A stretch of DNA of 64,000 nucleotides from Salvelinus alpinus. Its lineage: Eukaryota; Chordata; Actinopteri; Salmoniformes; Salmonidae. Positions 27,201 through 37,522 of the stretch are shown here, piece after piece. Below the pieces are notes generated by a model, which did not search any database, was not told the DNA's origin, and saw nothing but the letters and a program-made list of their open reading frames with translations. The position numbers and the translations under genes are program-made. Positions within the stretch are counted from its first letter, which is position 1. Each line of letters begins with the position of its first letter. The DNA is taken from the NCBI RefSeq assembly GCF_045679555.1, contig NC_092091.1, positions 79,748,144 through 79,812,143 of the forward strand. Direction: 5' to 3'.

Positions 27201-30200
27201 GTATTTCTCAACACCAGTAGGTTATCTGATGGGGTGTATTTCTCATCACCAGTAGGTTATCTGATGGGGTGTATTTCTCATCACCAGTAGGTTATCTGAT
27301 GGGGTGTATTTCTCAACACCAGTAGGTTATCTGATGGGGTGTATTTCTCAACACCAGTAGGTTATCTGATGGGGTGTATTTCTCATCACCAGTAGGTTAT
27401 CTGATGGGGTGTATTTCTCAACACCAGTAGGTTATCTGATGGGGTGTATTTCTCAACACCAGTAGGTTATCTGATGGTGTATTTCTCATCACCAGTAGGT
27501 TATCTGATGGGGTGTATTTCTCATCACCAGTAGGTTATCTGATGGGGTGTATTTCTCATCACCAGTAGGTTATCTGATGGGGTGTATTTCTCAACACCAG
27601 TAGGTTATCTGATGGTGTATTTCTCAACACCAGTAGGTTATCTGATGGTGTATTTCTCAACACCAGTAGGTTATCTGATGGTGTATTTCTCAACACCAGT
27701 AGGTTATCTGATGGGGTGTATTTCTCAACACCAGTAGGTTATCTGATGGGGTGTATTTCTCATCACCAGTAGGTTATCTGATGGGTGTATTTCTCAACAC
27801 CAGTAGGTTATCTGATGGGGTGTATTTCTCATCACCAGTAGGTTATCTGATGGGGTGTATTTCTCAACACCAGTAGGTTATCTGATGGGGTGTATTTCTC
27901 AACACCAGTAGGTTATCTGATGGTGTATTTCTCATCACCAGTAGGTTATCTGATGGGGTGTATTTCTCATCACCAGTAGGTTATCTGATGGGGTGTATTT
28001 CTCATCACCAGTAGGTTATCTGATGGGGTGTATTTCTCAACACCAGTAGGTTATCTGATGGGGTGTATTTCTCAACACCAGTAGGTTATCTGATGGGGTG
28101 TATTTCTCATCACCAGTAGGTTATCTGATGGGGTGTATTTCTCATCACCAGTAGGTTATCTGATGGGGTGTATTTCTCATCACCAGTAGGTTATCTGATG
28201 GTGTATTTCTCATCACCAGTAGGTTATCTGATGGGGTGTATTTCTCATCACCAGTAGGTTATCTGATGGGGTGTATTTCTCATCACCAGTAGGTTATCTG
28301 ATGGGGTGTATTTCTCAACACCAGTAGGTTATCTGATGGGGTGTATTTCTCAACACCAGTAGGTTATCTGATGGTGTATTTCTCATCACCAGTAGGTTAT
28401 CTGATGGGGTGTATTTCTCAACACCAGTAGGTTATCTGATGGGGTGTATTTCTCATCACCAGTAGGTTATCTGATGGGGTGTATTTCTCATCACCAGTAG
28501 GTTATCTGATGGGGTGTATTTCTCATCACCAGTAGGTTATCTGATGGGGTGTATTTCTCATCACCAGTAGGTTATCTGATGGGGTGTATTTCTCATCACC
28601 AGTAGGTTATCTGATGGGGTGTATTTCACATCACCAGTAGGTTATCTGATGGTGTATTTCTCATCACCAGTAGGTTATCTGATGGGGTGTATTTCTCAAC
28701 ACCAGTAGGTTATCTGATGGTGTATTTCACCTCACCAGTAGGTTATCTGATGGGGTGTATTTCTCAACACCAGTAGGTTATCTGATGGGGTGTATTTCTC
28801 AACACCAGTAGGTTATCTGATGGGGTGTATTTCTCATCACCAGTAGGTTATCTGATGGGGTGTATTTCTCATCACCAGTAGGTTATCTGATGGGGTGTAT
28901 TTCTCAACACCAGTAGGTTATCTGATGGTGTATTTCTCATCACCAGTAGGTTATCTGATGGGGTGTATTTCTCATCACCAGTAGGTTATCTGATGGGGTG
29001 TATTTCTCATCACCAGTAGGTTATCTGATGGGGTGTATTTCTCAACACCAGTAGGTTATCTGATGGTGTATTTCTCAACACCAGTAGGTTATCTGATGGT
29101 GTATTTCTCAACACCAGTAGGTTATCTGATGGTGTATTTCTCAACACCAGTAGGTTATCTGATGGGGTGTATTTCTCAACACCAGTAGGTTATCTGATGG
29201 GGTGTATTTCTCATCACCAGTAGGTTATCTGATGGGGTGTATTTCTCAACACCAGTAGGTTATCTGATGGGGTGTATTTCTCAACACCAGTAGGTTATCT
29301 GATGGGGTGTATTTCTCATCACCAGTAGGTTATCTGATGGGGTGTATTTCTCAACACCAGTAGGTTATCTGATGGGGTGTATTTCTCAACACCAGTAGGT
29401 TATCTGATGGGGTGTATTTCTCAACACCAGTAGGTTATCTGATGGTGTATTTCTCAACACCAGTAGGTTATCTGATGGGGTGTATTTCTCATCACCAGTA
29501 GGTTATCTGATGGGGTGTATTTCTCAACACCAGTAGGTTATCTGATGGGGTGTATTTCTCAACACCAGTAGGTTATCTGATGGGGTGTATTTCTCAACAC
29601 CAGTAGGTTATCTGATGGGGTGTATTTCTCAGCACCAGTAGGTTATCTGATGGGGTGTATTTCTCATCACCAGTAGGTTATCTGATGGTGTATTTCTCAA
29701 CACCAGTAGGTTATCTGATGGGGTGTATTTCTCATCACCAGTAGGTTATCTGATGGGGTGTATTTCTCATCACCAGTAGGTTATCTGATGGGGTGTATTT
29801 CTCATCACCAGTAGGTTATCTGATGGGGTGTATTTCTCAACACCAGTAGGTTATCTGATGGGGTGTATTTCTCAACACCAGTAGGTTATCTGATGGGGTG
29901 TATTTCTCATCACCAGTAGGTTATCTGATGGGGTGTATTTCACATCACCAGTAGGTTATCTGATGGGGTGTATTTCACATCACCAGTAGGTTATCTGATG
30001 GTGTATTTCTCATCACCAGTAGGTTATCTGATGGGGTGTATTTCTCAACACCAGTAGGTTATCTGATGGTGTATTTCACCTCACCAGTAGGTTATCTGAT
30101 GGGGTGTATTTCTCAACACCAGTAGGTTATCTGATGGGGTGTATTTCTCAACACCAGTAGGTTATCTGATGGGGTGTATTTCTCATCACCAGTAGGTTAT

Positions 30201-33200
30201 CTGATGGGGTGTATTTCTCAACACCAGTAGGTTATCTGATGGGGTGTATTTCTCAACACCAGTAGGTTATCTGATGGTGTATTTCTCATCACCAGTAGGT
30301 TATCTGATGGGGTGTATTTCTCATCACCAGTAGGTTATCTGATGGGGTGTATTTCTCAACACCAGTAGGTTATCTGATGGTGTATTTCTCAACACCAGTA
30401 GGTTATCTGATGGTGTATTTCTCAACACCAGTAGGTTATCTGATGGTGTATTTCTCAACACCAGTAGGTTATCTGATGGGGTGTATTTCTCAACACCAGT
30501 AGGTTATCTGATTGGGTGTATTTCTCATCACCAGTAGGTTATCTGATGGTGTATTTCTCAACACCAGTAGGTTATCTGATGGGGTGTATTTCTCATCACC
30601 AGTAGGTTATCTGATGGGGTGTATTTCTCAACACCAGTAGGTTATCTGATGGGGTGTATTTCTCATCACCAGTAGGTTATCTGATGGGGTGTATTTCTCA
30701 TCACCAGTAGGTTATCTGATGGTGTATTTCTCAACACCAGTAGGTTATCTGATGGGGTGTATTTCTCATCACCAGTAGGTTATCTGATGGGGTGTATTTC
30801 TTAACACCAGTAGGTTATCTGATGGGGTGTATTTCTCATCACCAGTAGGTTATCTGATGGGGTGTATTTCTCAACACCAGTAGGTTATCTGATGGGGTGT
30901 ATTTCTCAACACCAGTAGGTTATCTGATGGGGTGTATTTCTCATCACCAGTAGGTTATCTGATGGGGTGTATTTCTCATCACCAGTAGGTTATCTGATGG
31001 TGTATTTCTCAACACCAGTAGGTTATCTGATGGTGTATTTCTCAACACCAGTAGGTTATCTGATGGTGTATTTCTCAACACCAGTAGGTTATCTGATGGG
31101 GTGTATTTCTCATCACCAGTAGGTTATCTGATGGGGTGTATTTCTCATCACCAGTAGGTTATCTGATGGGGTGTATTTCTCATCACCAGTAGGTTATCTG
31201 ATGGTGTATTTCTCATCACCAGTAGGTTATCTGATGGGGTGTATTTCTCATCACCAGTAGGTTATCTGATGGGGTGTATTTCTCAACACCAGTAGGTTAT
31301 CTGATGGGGTGTATTTCTCATCACCAGTAGGTTATCTGATGGGGTGTATTTCTCAACACCAGTAGGTTATCTGATGGGGTGTATTTCTCAACACCAGTAG
31401 GTTATCTGATGGGGTGTATTTCTCATCACCAGTAGGTTATCTGATGGGGTGTATTTCTCAACACCAGTAGGTTATCTGATGGGGTGTATTTCTCAACACC
31501 AGTAGGTTATCTGATGGTGTATTTCTCATCACCAGTAGGTTATCTGATGGGGTGTATTTCTCATCACCAGTAGGTTATCTGATGGGGTGTATTTCTCATT
31601 ACCAGTAGGTTATCTGATGGGGTGTATTTCTCATCACCAGTAGGTTATCTGATGGGGTGTATTTCTCATCACCAGTAGGTTATCTGATGGGGTGTATTTC
31701 TCAACACCAGTAGGTTATCTGATGGGGTGTATTTCTCATCACCAGTAGGTTATCTGATGGGGTGTATTTCACATCACCAGTAGGTTATCTGATGGGGTGT
31801 ATTTCACATCACCAGTAGGTTATCTGATGGGGTGTATTTCACATCACCAGTAGGTTATCTGATGGTGTATTTCTCATCACCAGTAGGTTATCTGATGGGG
31901 TCTATTTCTCAACACCAGTAGGTTATCTGATGGTGTATTTCACCTCACCAGTAGGTTATCTGATGGTGTATTTCTCAACACCAGTAGGTTATCTGATGGG
32001 GTGTATTTCTCAACACCAGTAGGTTATCTGATGGTGTATTTCTCATCACCAGTAGGTTATCTGATGGGGTGTATTTCTCATCACCAGTAGGTTATCTGAT
32101 GGGGTGTATTTCTCAACACCAGTAGGTTATCTGATGGTGTATTTCTCAACACCAGTAGGTTATCTGATGGTGTATTTCTCAACACCAGTAGGTTATCTGA
32201 TGGGGTGTATTTCTCATCACCAGTAGGTTATCTGATGGGGTGTATTTCTCATCACCAGTAGGTTATCTGATGGGGTGTATTTCTCAACACCAGTAGGTTA
32301 TCTGATGGTGTATTTCTCAACACCAGTAGGTTATCTGATGGTGTATTTCTCAACACCAGTAGGTTATCTGATGGGGTGTATTTCTCAACACCAGTAGGTT
32401 ATCTGATGGGGTGTATTTCTCATCACCAGTAGGTTATCTGATGGGGTGTATTTCTCATCACCAGTAGGTTATCTGATGGGGTGTATTTCTCAACACCAGT
32501 AGGTTATCTGATGGGGTGTATTTCTCATCACCAGTAGGTTATCTGATGGGGTGTATTTCTCAACACCAGTAGGTTATCTGATGGTGTATTTCTCAACACC
32601 AGTAGGTTATCTGATGGGGTGTATTTCTCAACACCAGTAGGTTATCTGATGGTGTATTTCTCATCACCAGTAGGTTATCTGATGGGGTGTATTTCTCAAC
32701 ACCAGTAGGTTATCTGATGGGGTGTATTTCTCATCACCAGTAGGTTATCTGATGGTGTATTTCTCATCACCAGTAGGTTATCTGATGGGGTGTATTTCTC
32801 ATCACCAGTAGGTTATCTGATGGGGTGTATTTCTCAACACCAGTAGGTTATCTGATGGGGTGTATTTCTCAACACCAGTAGGTTATCTGATGGGTGTATT
32901 TCTCATCACCAGTAGGTTATCTGATGGGGTGTATTTCACATCACCAGTAGGTTATCTGATGGGTGTATTTCTCATCACCAGTAGGTTATCTGATGGTGTA
33001 TTTCTCATCACCAGTAGGTTATCTGATGGTGTATTTCTCATCACCAGTAGGTTATCTGATGGGGTGTATTTCTCATCACCAGTAGGTTATCTGATGGGGT
33101 GTATTTCTCAACACCAGTAGGTTATCTGATGGTGTATTTCTCATCACCAGTAGGTTATCTGATGGGGTGTATTTCTTATCACCAGTAGGTTATCTGATGG

Positions 33201-36200
33201 GGTGTATTTCTCAACACCAGTAGGTTATCTGATGGTGTATTTTTCAACACCAGTAGGTTATCTGATGGTGTATTTCTCAACACCAGTAGGTTATCTGATG
33301 GTGTATTTCTCAACACCAGTAGGTTATCTGATGGTGTATTTCTCAACACCAGTAGGTTATCTGATGGGGTGTATTTCTCATCACCAGTAGGTTATCTGAT
33401 GGGGTGTATTTCTCATCACCAGTAGGTTATCTGATGGTGTATTTCTCAACACCAGTAGGTTATCTGATGGGGTGTATTTCTCATCACCAGTAGGTTATCT
33501 GATGGGGTGTATTTCTTAACACCAGTAGGTTATCTGATGGGGTGTATTTCTCATCACCAGTAGGTTATCTGATGGGGTGTATTTCTCAACACCAGTAGGT
33601 TATCTGATGGGGTGTATTTCTCAACACCAGTAGGTTATCTGATGGGGTGTATTTCTCATCACCAGTAGGTTATCTGATGGGGTGTATTTCTCATCACCAG
33701 TAGGTTATCTGATGGGGTGTATTTCTCATCACCAGTAGTTTATCTGATGGGGTGTATTTCTCATCACCAGTAGGTTATCTGATGGGGTGTATTTCACATC
33801 ACCAGTAGGTTATCTGATGGTGTATTTCTCATCACCAGTAGGTTATCTGATGGTGTATTTCTCATCACCAGTAGGTTATCTGATGGGGTGTATTTCACCT
33901 CACCAGTAGGTTATCTGATGGGGTGTATTTCTCAACACCAGTAGGTTATCTGATGGTGTATTTCACCTCACCAGTAGGTTATCTGATGGGGTGTATTTCT
34001 CAACACCAGTAGGTTATCTGATGGGGTGTATTTCTCAACACCAGTAGGTTATCTGATGGGGTGTATTTCTCAACACCAGTAGGTTATCTGATGGGGTGTA
34101 TTTCTCAACACCAGTAGGTTATCTGATGGTGTATTTCTCATCACCAGTAGGTTATCTGATGGGGTGTATTTCTCATCACCAGTAGGTTATCTGATGGGGT
34201 GTATTTCTCATTACCAGTAGGTTATCTGATAGGGTGTATTTCTCGATGCCAGTAGGTGTATCTGATGGGCTGCATCACTCAAGTAGGTTATCTGATGGGG
34301 TGTATTTCTCATCACCAGTAGGTTATCTGATGGGGTGTATTTCTCATCACCAGTAGGTTATCTGATGGTGTATTTCTCAACACCAGTAGGTTATCTGATG
34401 GGGTGTATTTCTCATCACCAGTAGGTTATCTGATGGGGTGTATTTCTCATCACCAGTAGGTTATCTGATGGGGTGTATTTCTCATCACCAGTAGGTTATC
34501 TGATGGGGTGTATTTCTCAACACCAGTAGGTTATCTGATGGGGTGTATTTCTCATCACCAGTAGGTTATCTGATGGGGTGTATTTCTCATCACCAGTAGG
34601 TTATCTGATGGGGTGTATTTCTCATCACCAGTAGGTTATCTGATGGGGTGTATTTCTCAACACCAGTAGGTTATCTGATGGGGTGTATTTCTCATCACCA
34701 GTAGGTTCTCTGATGGGGTGTATTTCTCATCACCAGTAGGTTATCTGATGGGGTGTATTTCTCATCACCAGTAGGTTATCTGATGGTGTATTTCTCAACA
34801 CCAGCAGGTTATCTGATGGGGTGTATTTCTCAACAACCTATAGGCCTACTGGTATCTGATCATAGATAACTATGTTGCTAATTTCCACATGACCTGACCT
34901 AGCAGACTATGATGCTAATTTCCACATGGCTTGACCTAGCAAACGATCGTGCTAATTTCCACATGTCTTGACCTAGCAAACTGTGATGCTAATTTCCACA
35001 TGGCTTGACCTAGCAAACGATGGTGCTAATTTCCACATGGCTTGACCTAGCAAACTATGATGCTAATTTCCACATGGCTTGACCTAGCAAACTATGGTGC
35101 TAATTTTCACATGGCTTGACCTAGCAAACGATGGTGCTAATTTCTACATGGCCTCACCTAGCAAACGATGGTGCTAATTTCCACATGGCTTGACCTAGCA
35201 AACGATGATGCTAATTTCCACATGGCTTGACCTAGCAAACGATGGTGCTAATTTCCACATGGCTTGACCTAGCAAACGATGGTGCTAATTTCCACATGGC
35301 TTGACCTAGCAAACGATGGTGCTAATTTCCACATGGCTTGACCTAGCAAACGATGGTGCTAATTTCCACATGGCTTGACCTAGCAAACTATGATGCTAAT
35401 TTCCACATGGCTTGACCTAGCAAACGATGGTGCTAATTTCCACATGGCTTGACCTAGCAAACGATGGTGCTAATTTCCACATGGCTTGACCTAGCAAACT
35501 ATGGTACTAATTTCCACATGGCTTGACCTAGCAAACTATGGTGCTAATTTCCACATGGCTTGACCTAGCAAACTATGATGCTAATTTCCACATGGCTTGA
35601 CCTAGCGACTCAGAAATACGTTTGAAATATAGCTCTCCATTTCATCTTTTCAACAAACAATTGTTCATATGTAGCATACTTTCACCTCCGATAAAATACA
35701 CACGTTCACCTCAATGTTTTGAGATGCTGACATGAATTTAGCAGGTGGGTTACCTCTGGGTGATCTCTTGCGAAGTCGTCCCACATTTGAATCCCCAAAT
35801 GATTGGGCTATACAACACTCTCTAGATTGGGAGTGACACCAACATGTGGAACCCCCTGCCCCAGTCTCCCCTATTCAGTTATTAGACTGGGCATTGGGCT
35901 ATACAGCACTCTCTAGATTGGGAGTGGAACCCCCTGCCCCAGTCTCCCCTATTCAGTTATTAGACTGGGCATTGGGCTGTTTCATCCTGCATGTTGTAAG
36001 AAATACAAATTGGGACATTTCAATACATAGTGAATACACAGGACAGGCAGAGAGATGAGGAGGAGAGAGGACACAGTGATGAAGAATCAGTACACAGGAC
36101 AGGCAGAGAGATGAGGAGAGGACACAGTGATGAAGAATCAGTACATAGTGAATACACAGGACAGGCAGAGAGATGAGGAGGAGGAGAGAGGACACAGTGA

Positions 36201-36791
36201 TGAAGAATCAGTACACAGGACAGGCAGAGAGATGAGGAGAGGACACAGTGATGAAGAATCAGTACATAGTGAATACACAGGACAGACAGAGAGAGGAGGA
36301 GGAGGAGGACACGGTGATGAAGAGTGAATACACAGCTGTTGACCACCATTCTGACTAAATTACTAGTTGAGCCATGGGGGGGGGGTTTAGTGATTAGTTG
36401 GTTCAGGTTGTGATGGTTGTTGGCTGTATCATTTGAGCTTTAACCCCTCTGTGTGTGTGTGTGTGCGCGCCCTCATTCTCTTTCTCTTCCAGACAGAGAT
36501 TCCGTCACCAGACCACAGATGTCCCAGAGGCCTTTGCAACAGAGTCGTCCACCCCGCCGTGACAACTGGGGTCCCCCACCCCGATACGAAGGGGCTCCAT
36601 ACTACCCACACCAGCCCCACTACCCCTACCCTCCCCCCTACCAGCCCCAGTCCTTCCCCCTCTACCCTCCCCCTCCTCCCCCCCACATGTCCTTCCCCTG
36701 GTCCCCTCCCCCCTCTCACCCCTACCACAACCTCCCCTTCTCTCACCTCCCCCCTCCTCCCCCACCGCCCACTGGCCCCTATCCTCAGTGA
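135..36791 (+). CDS. naf1: naf1, H/ACA ribonucleoprotein assembly factor (C-terminal part of gene, several exons)
   Basis: NAF1 is the nuclear shuttling factor that binds dyskerin early in H/ACA snoRNP and telomerase RNP assembly and is later replaced by GAR1. Exons seen: A 135-228, C ending in a tandem array at 4867-5437, D 5464-5515, E 6178-6274, F 36493-36791 (stop TGA 36789-36791). Exon A reads ELPAVEELTVVLPEEAE then LGSVSSIIQQL, the start of the Gar1-like core. Exon C gives TDYTLYILTEQLR, D gives GSDASWKNDQEPPPE, and E starts ALDFSDDEAE and has a Lys run. F is a Pro/Tyr-rich tail. This order matches vertebrate NAF1, and splice phases agree at every visible junction (C to D 2, D to E 0, E to F 1). 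About 60 residues of the core between A and C are absent and presumably lie in the gap at 4767-4866. N-terminal exons are outside the window. The identification rests on remembered family sequence, not a search. Confidence 0.9.
192..4766 (+). repeat. 48-bp minisatellite made of naf1 exon A 3' end plus its 5' splice site (~95 copies)
   Basis: The unit begins cctaggatcagtcagcagta and ends in gttagtccctcca. About 35 bases of each copy equal the last bases of exon A and the rest is the start of the intron, so each copy carries the donor CTGG/gttagt. Copies are nearly identical. The main variation is one codon (AGC, ACC or ACT) and tat/tac. A few copies have a 7-bp insertion (cactaca). In the exon frame each unit has a TAG just after the donor, so retained intron would stop translation at once. 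The array runs into the N gap. Confidence 0.95.
4767..4866. other. Assembly gap of 100 N inside naf1
   Basis: Exactly 100 N, the usual placeholder for a gap of unknown size. It joins two different arrays and must contain the rest of the exon A intron, the missing core exon(s) of naf1 and the start of exon C. Confidence 0.95.
4867..5437 (+). repeat. naf1: 50-51-bp minisatellite of naf1 exon C 3' end plus donor (~11 copies)
   Basis: Each unit encodes TDYTLYILTEQLRR and then a donor-like gtcagt, gtcact or gtcaga after CTACGACG. The peptide matches the part of NAF1 just before the GSDASWKND exon, so this is an exon end repeated in tandem. Units of 51 bp keep the reading frame and have no stop; units of 50 bp break it. 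The best donor by sequence is gtcagtac at 4920 after the first copy, giving exon C a 3' end at 4919, but any copy could be used. The true start of exon C is in the gap. Confidence 0.88.
5464..5515 (+). CDS. naf1: naf1 exon D
   Basis: The acceptor is ttttag at 5458-5463 and the donor is gtgagg at 5516. One base plus 17 codons: LKGSDASWKNDQEPPPE, a highly conserved NAF1 stretch. The first base completes an Arg codon with CG of exon C. Confidence 0.93.
5516..6056. repeat. 54-bp minisatellite starting at the exon D donor (~10 copies)
   Basis: The unit is like cagaggaacacacaggtcct followed by gtctgaataccc and ccttctaaatagtaga. The first copy differs by a four-base gtga at the donor, so the unit appears to start at the exon D/intron boundary. 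Long open frames occur on both strands here because 54 is a multiple of three; none resembles a protein. Confidence 0.92.
6057..6177 (+). repeat. Pyrimidine-rich tandem tract before exon E
   Basis: Imperfect repeats of cctctctcctctgtcctgt end in the acceptor ctctccag at 6170-6177. The tract forms an unusually long polypyrimidine tract for exon E. Confidence 0.8.
6178..6274 (+). CDS. naf1: naf1 exon E (acidic then lysine-rich segment)
   Basis: The exon encodes ALDFSDDEAEHKM, then six Lys, then GNVQKNQRADQQP plus one base. The donor is gtcaga at 6275. Phase 1 joins correctly to exon F (G+AC gives Asp). A second identical donor lies 51 bases downstream at 6326. Use of it would add 17 in-frame residues beginning GQTLFQRERGQRADPQP. 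Confidence 0.87.
6251..6352 (+). repeat. naf1: Two-copy 51-bp tandem duplication spanning the exon E donor
   Basis: The stretch from cagagagctgacc through ccaggtcagacactgtttca is present twice, so the exon E end and its 5' splice site are doubled. The duplication keeps the frame open. Beyond it, 6353-6590 is intron with no recognised feature. Confidence 0.85.
6591..34836. repeat. Giant 35-bp minisatellite (~28.2 kb, roughly 800 copies)
   Basis: The unit is ggttatctgatggggtgtat followed by ttctcatcaccagta. Two binary variants recur through the array: tcatcacc or tcaacacc, and a G run of four, three or two that makes units of 35, 34 or 33 bp. Rarer units have cacatcacc or cacctcacc. No other sequence interrupts the array apart from a diverged patch near 34225-34285. 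Short open frames in it are by-products of phase. It fills almost all of the naf1 exon E-F intron. Higher-order blocks are described in the findings. Confidence 0.97.
34872..35606. repeat. 37-bp minisatellite (~20 copies)
   Basis: The unit is like tgctaatttccacatggctt followed by gacctagcaaacgatgg, with actatga and acgatgg alternatives. It follows the giant array after about 35 bp of mixed sequence. Bases 35607-35800 hold no recognised feature. Confidence 0.93.
35803..35980. repeat. Direct duplication (~90 bp, two copies)
   Basis: The run from gattgggctatac through ctctctagattgggagtg and ccccagtctcccctattcag to gactgggcatt occurs twice, the first copy with a short insertion. No function is seen. 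Confidence 0.8.
36020..36330. repeat. Tandem repeat of mixed ~50/60-bp units
   Basis: Repeats built on acacaggacaggcagagaga, tgaggagagaggacacagtg and atgaagaatcagtaca form about two and a half ~115-bp higher units. Open frames on both strands here are repeat artefacts. Confidence 0.85.
36493..36791 (+). CDS. naf1: naf1 last coding exon F (proline-rich tail)
   Basis: The acceptor is tctcttccag ending at 36492, after a GT/GC run and pyrimidine tract. The exon encodes DRDSVTRPQMSQRPLQQS, then a Pro/Tyr/His-rich tail with several runs of five to seven Pro, ending TGPYPQ and TGA. Vertebrate NAF1 ends in a comparable Pro-rich tail. Two other frames also stay open here because the sequence is C-rich; the exon E phase and the Pro tail select this one. 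Confidence 0.9.
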
Positions 36792-36873
36792 GGACACACA
36801 CACACACACACACCTAGTGACTGTACACTTTGCCTCCTAGACACTCATCAGCGTTGTTTGACCAAATCAACAC

Positions 36874-37154
36874 ATTAAAGTGTATTTTTACTGTCTGCAT
36901 TTCATGTCTGTTTTAATAGTGTCTGTCCTTAAATCCCCGGTAGTGGGGACTATTGTAGTGATGATGATAACAGCTCTCTACAGTTTAATTAACTATTATG
37001 ATCCTGTTCTGGTCCATAACCTCATCATGTACCTTCCTCTGAAGGCTATATTTGTATGTATTATGGATCCCCATTAGTACCTGGTTAAATAAAAAACGAA
37101 CTGGTGCAAAACCTTATGAAACTTGTACACAGCTGGACTCTGGTGACAAATAAA
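36874..37154 (+). promoter_or_regulatory. naf1: Candidate naf1 polyadenylation signals
   Basis: ATTAAA lies at 36874-36879, and AATAAA at 37088-37093 and 37149-37154. The downstream pair sits close to a stretch (atggatccccattag, cctggttaaataaa) that resembles common fish repeat ends, so which signal is used is uncertain. Confidence 0.5.
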
Positions 37155-37260
37155 ATAAACTATTAAATTCTCTGTTGGTCAATAATTCAGTATTTAATGT
37201 TCAGGCTAATAACTAAATATTTGGCGTTCCCCCAACGTACAAGACCAGCGAATTCAACGT

Positions 37261-37450
37261 TACAAAGCCACGCCCACCGTGCGCTGTGATTGGACAAAGG
37301 GACTGTACTTCCGTATACACAAAGCACAGATGACGTTGCAGTCCGTCCACTAGTCTCTTCCGCCTTCATATCAGGTGTCCATCCTCTGTGTCCCATGACG
37401 GCGAATAACTAATCCTCCAACACCGTCTGGCGTCATTTACTACGGACAAG
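37261..37450 (+). promoter_or_regulatory. pmm2: pmm2 promoter / 5' UTR
   Basis: The stretch upstream of the pmm2 start contains a GC-box-like cgcccac (37271), an inverted CCAAT box (gattgg, 37288-37293), an ETS-like acttccg (37307) and a CRE half-site tgacgt (37331-37336). These fit a TATA-less housekeeping promoter. The assignment is by motif and position only. Confidence 0.5.
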
Positions 37451-37522
37451 ATGAGTGAAGCTGTCGACACCACGACGCTGTGTCTCTTCGATGTGGACGG
37501 GACGCTGACTGCCGCCCGGCAG
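37451..37522 (+). CDS. pmm2: pmm2 exon 1
   Basis: The start ATG is preceded by gacaag. The exon encodes [20 protein letters not shown] then AARQ, 24 codons, with donor gtaagt at 37523, phase 0. It includes the catalytic aspartate pair of the HAD fold. Confidence 0.94.

Noticed and set aside
20968-33390. Short repeated open frames such as VYFSTPVGYLM
   Set aside because: They arise only where 33-bp units follow each other; no start context, splicing or conservation.
6591-34836. CRISPR array
   Set aside because: Units are contiguous with no unique spacers, the host is a vertebrate, and no cas genes are present.
35750-35850. tRNA-derived SINE
   Set aside because: Looked for A-box/B-box and the familiar salmonid SINE heads here and across the window; none was convincing.
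36429-36840. Alternative frames over the naf1 last exon
   Set aside because: Splice phase from exon E, the Pro-rich tail and the stop position support only the DRDSVTRPQ frame.
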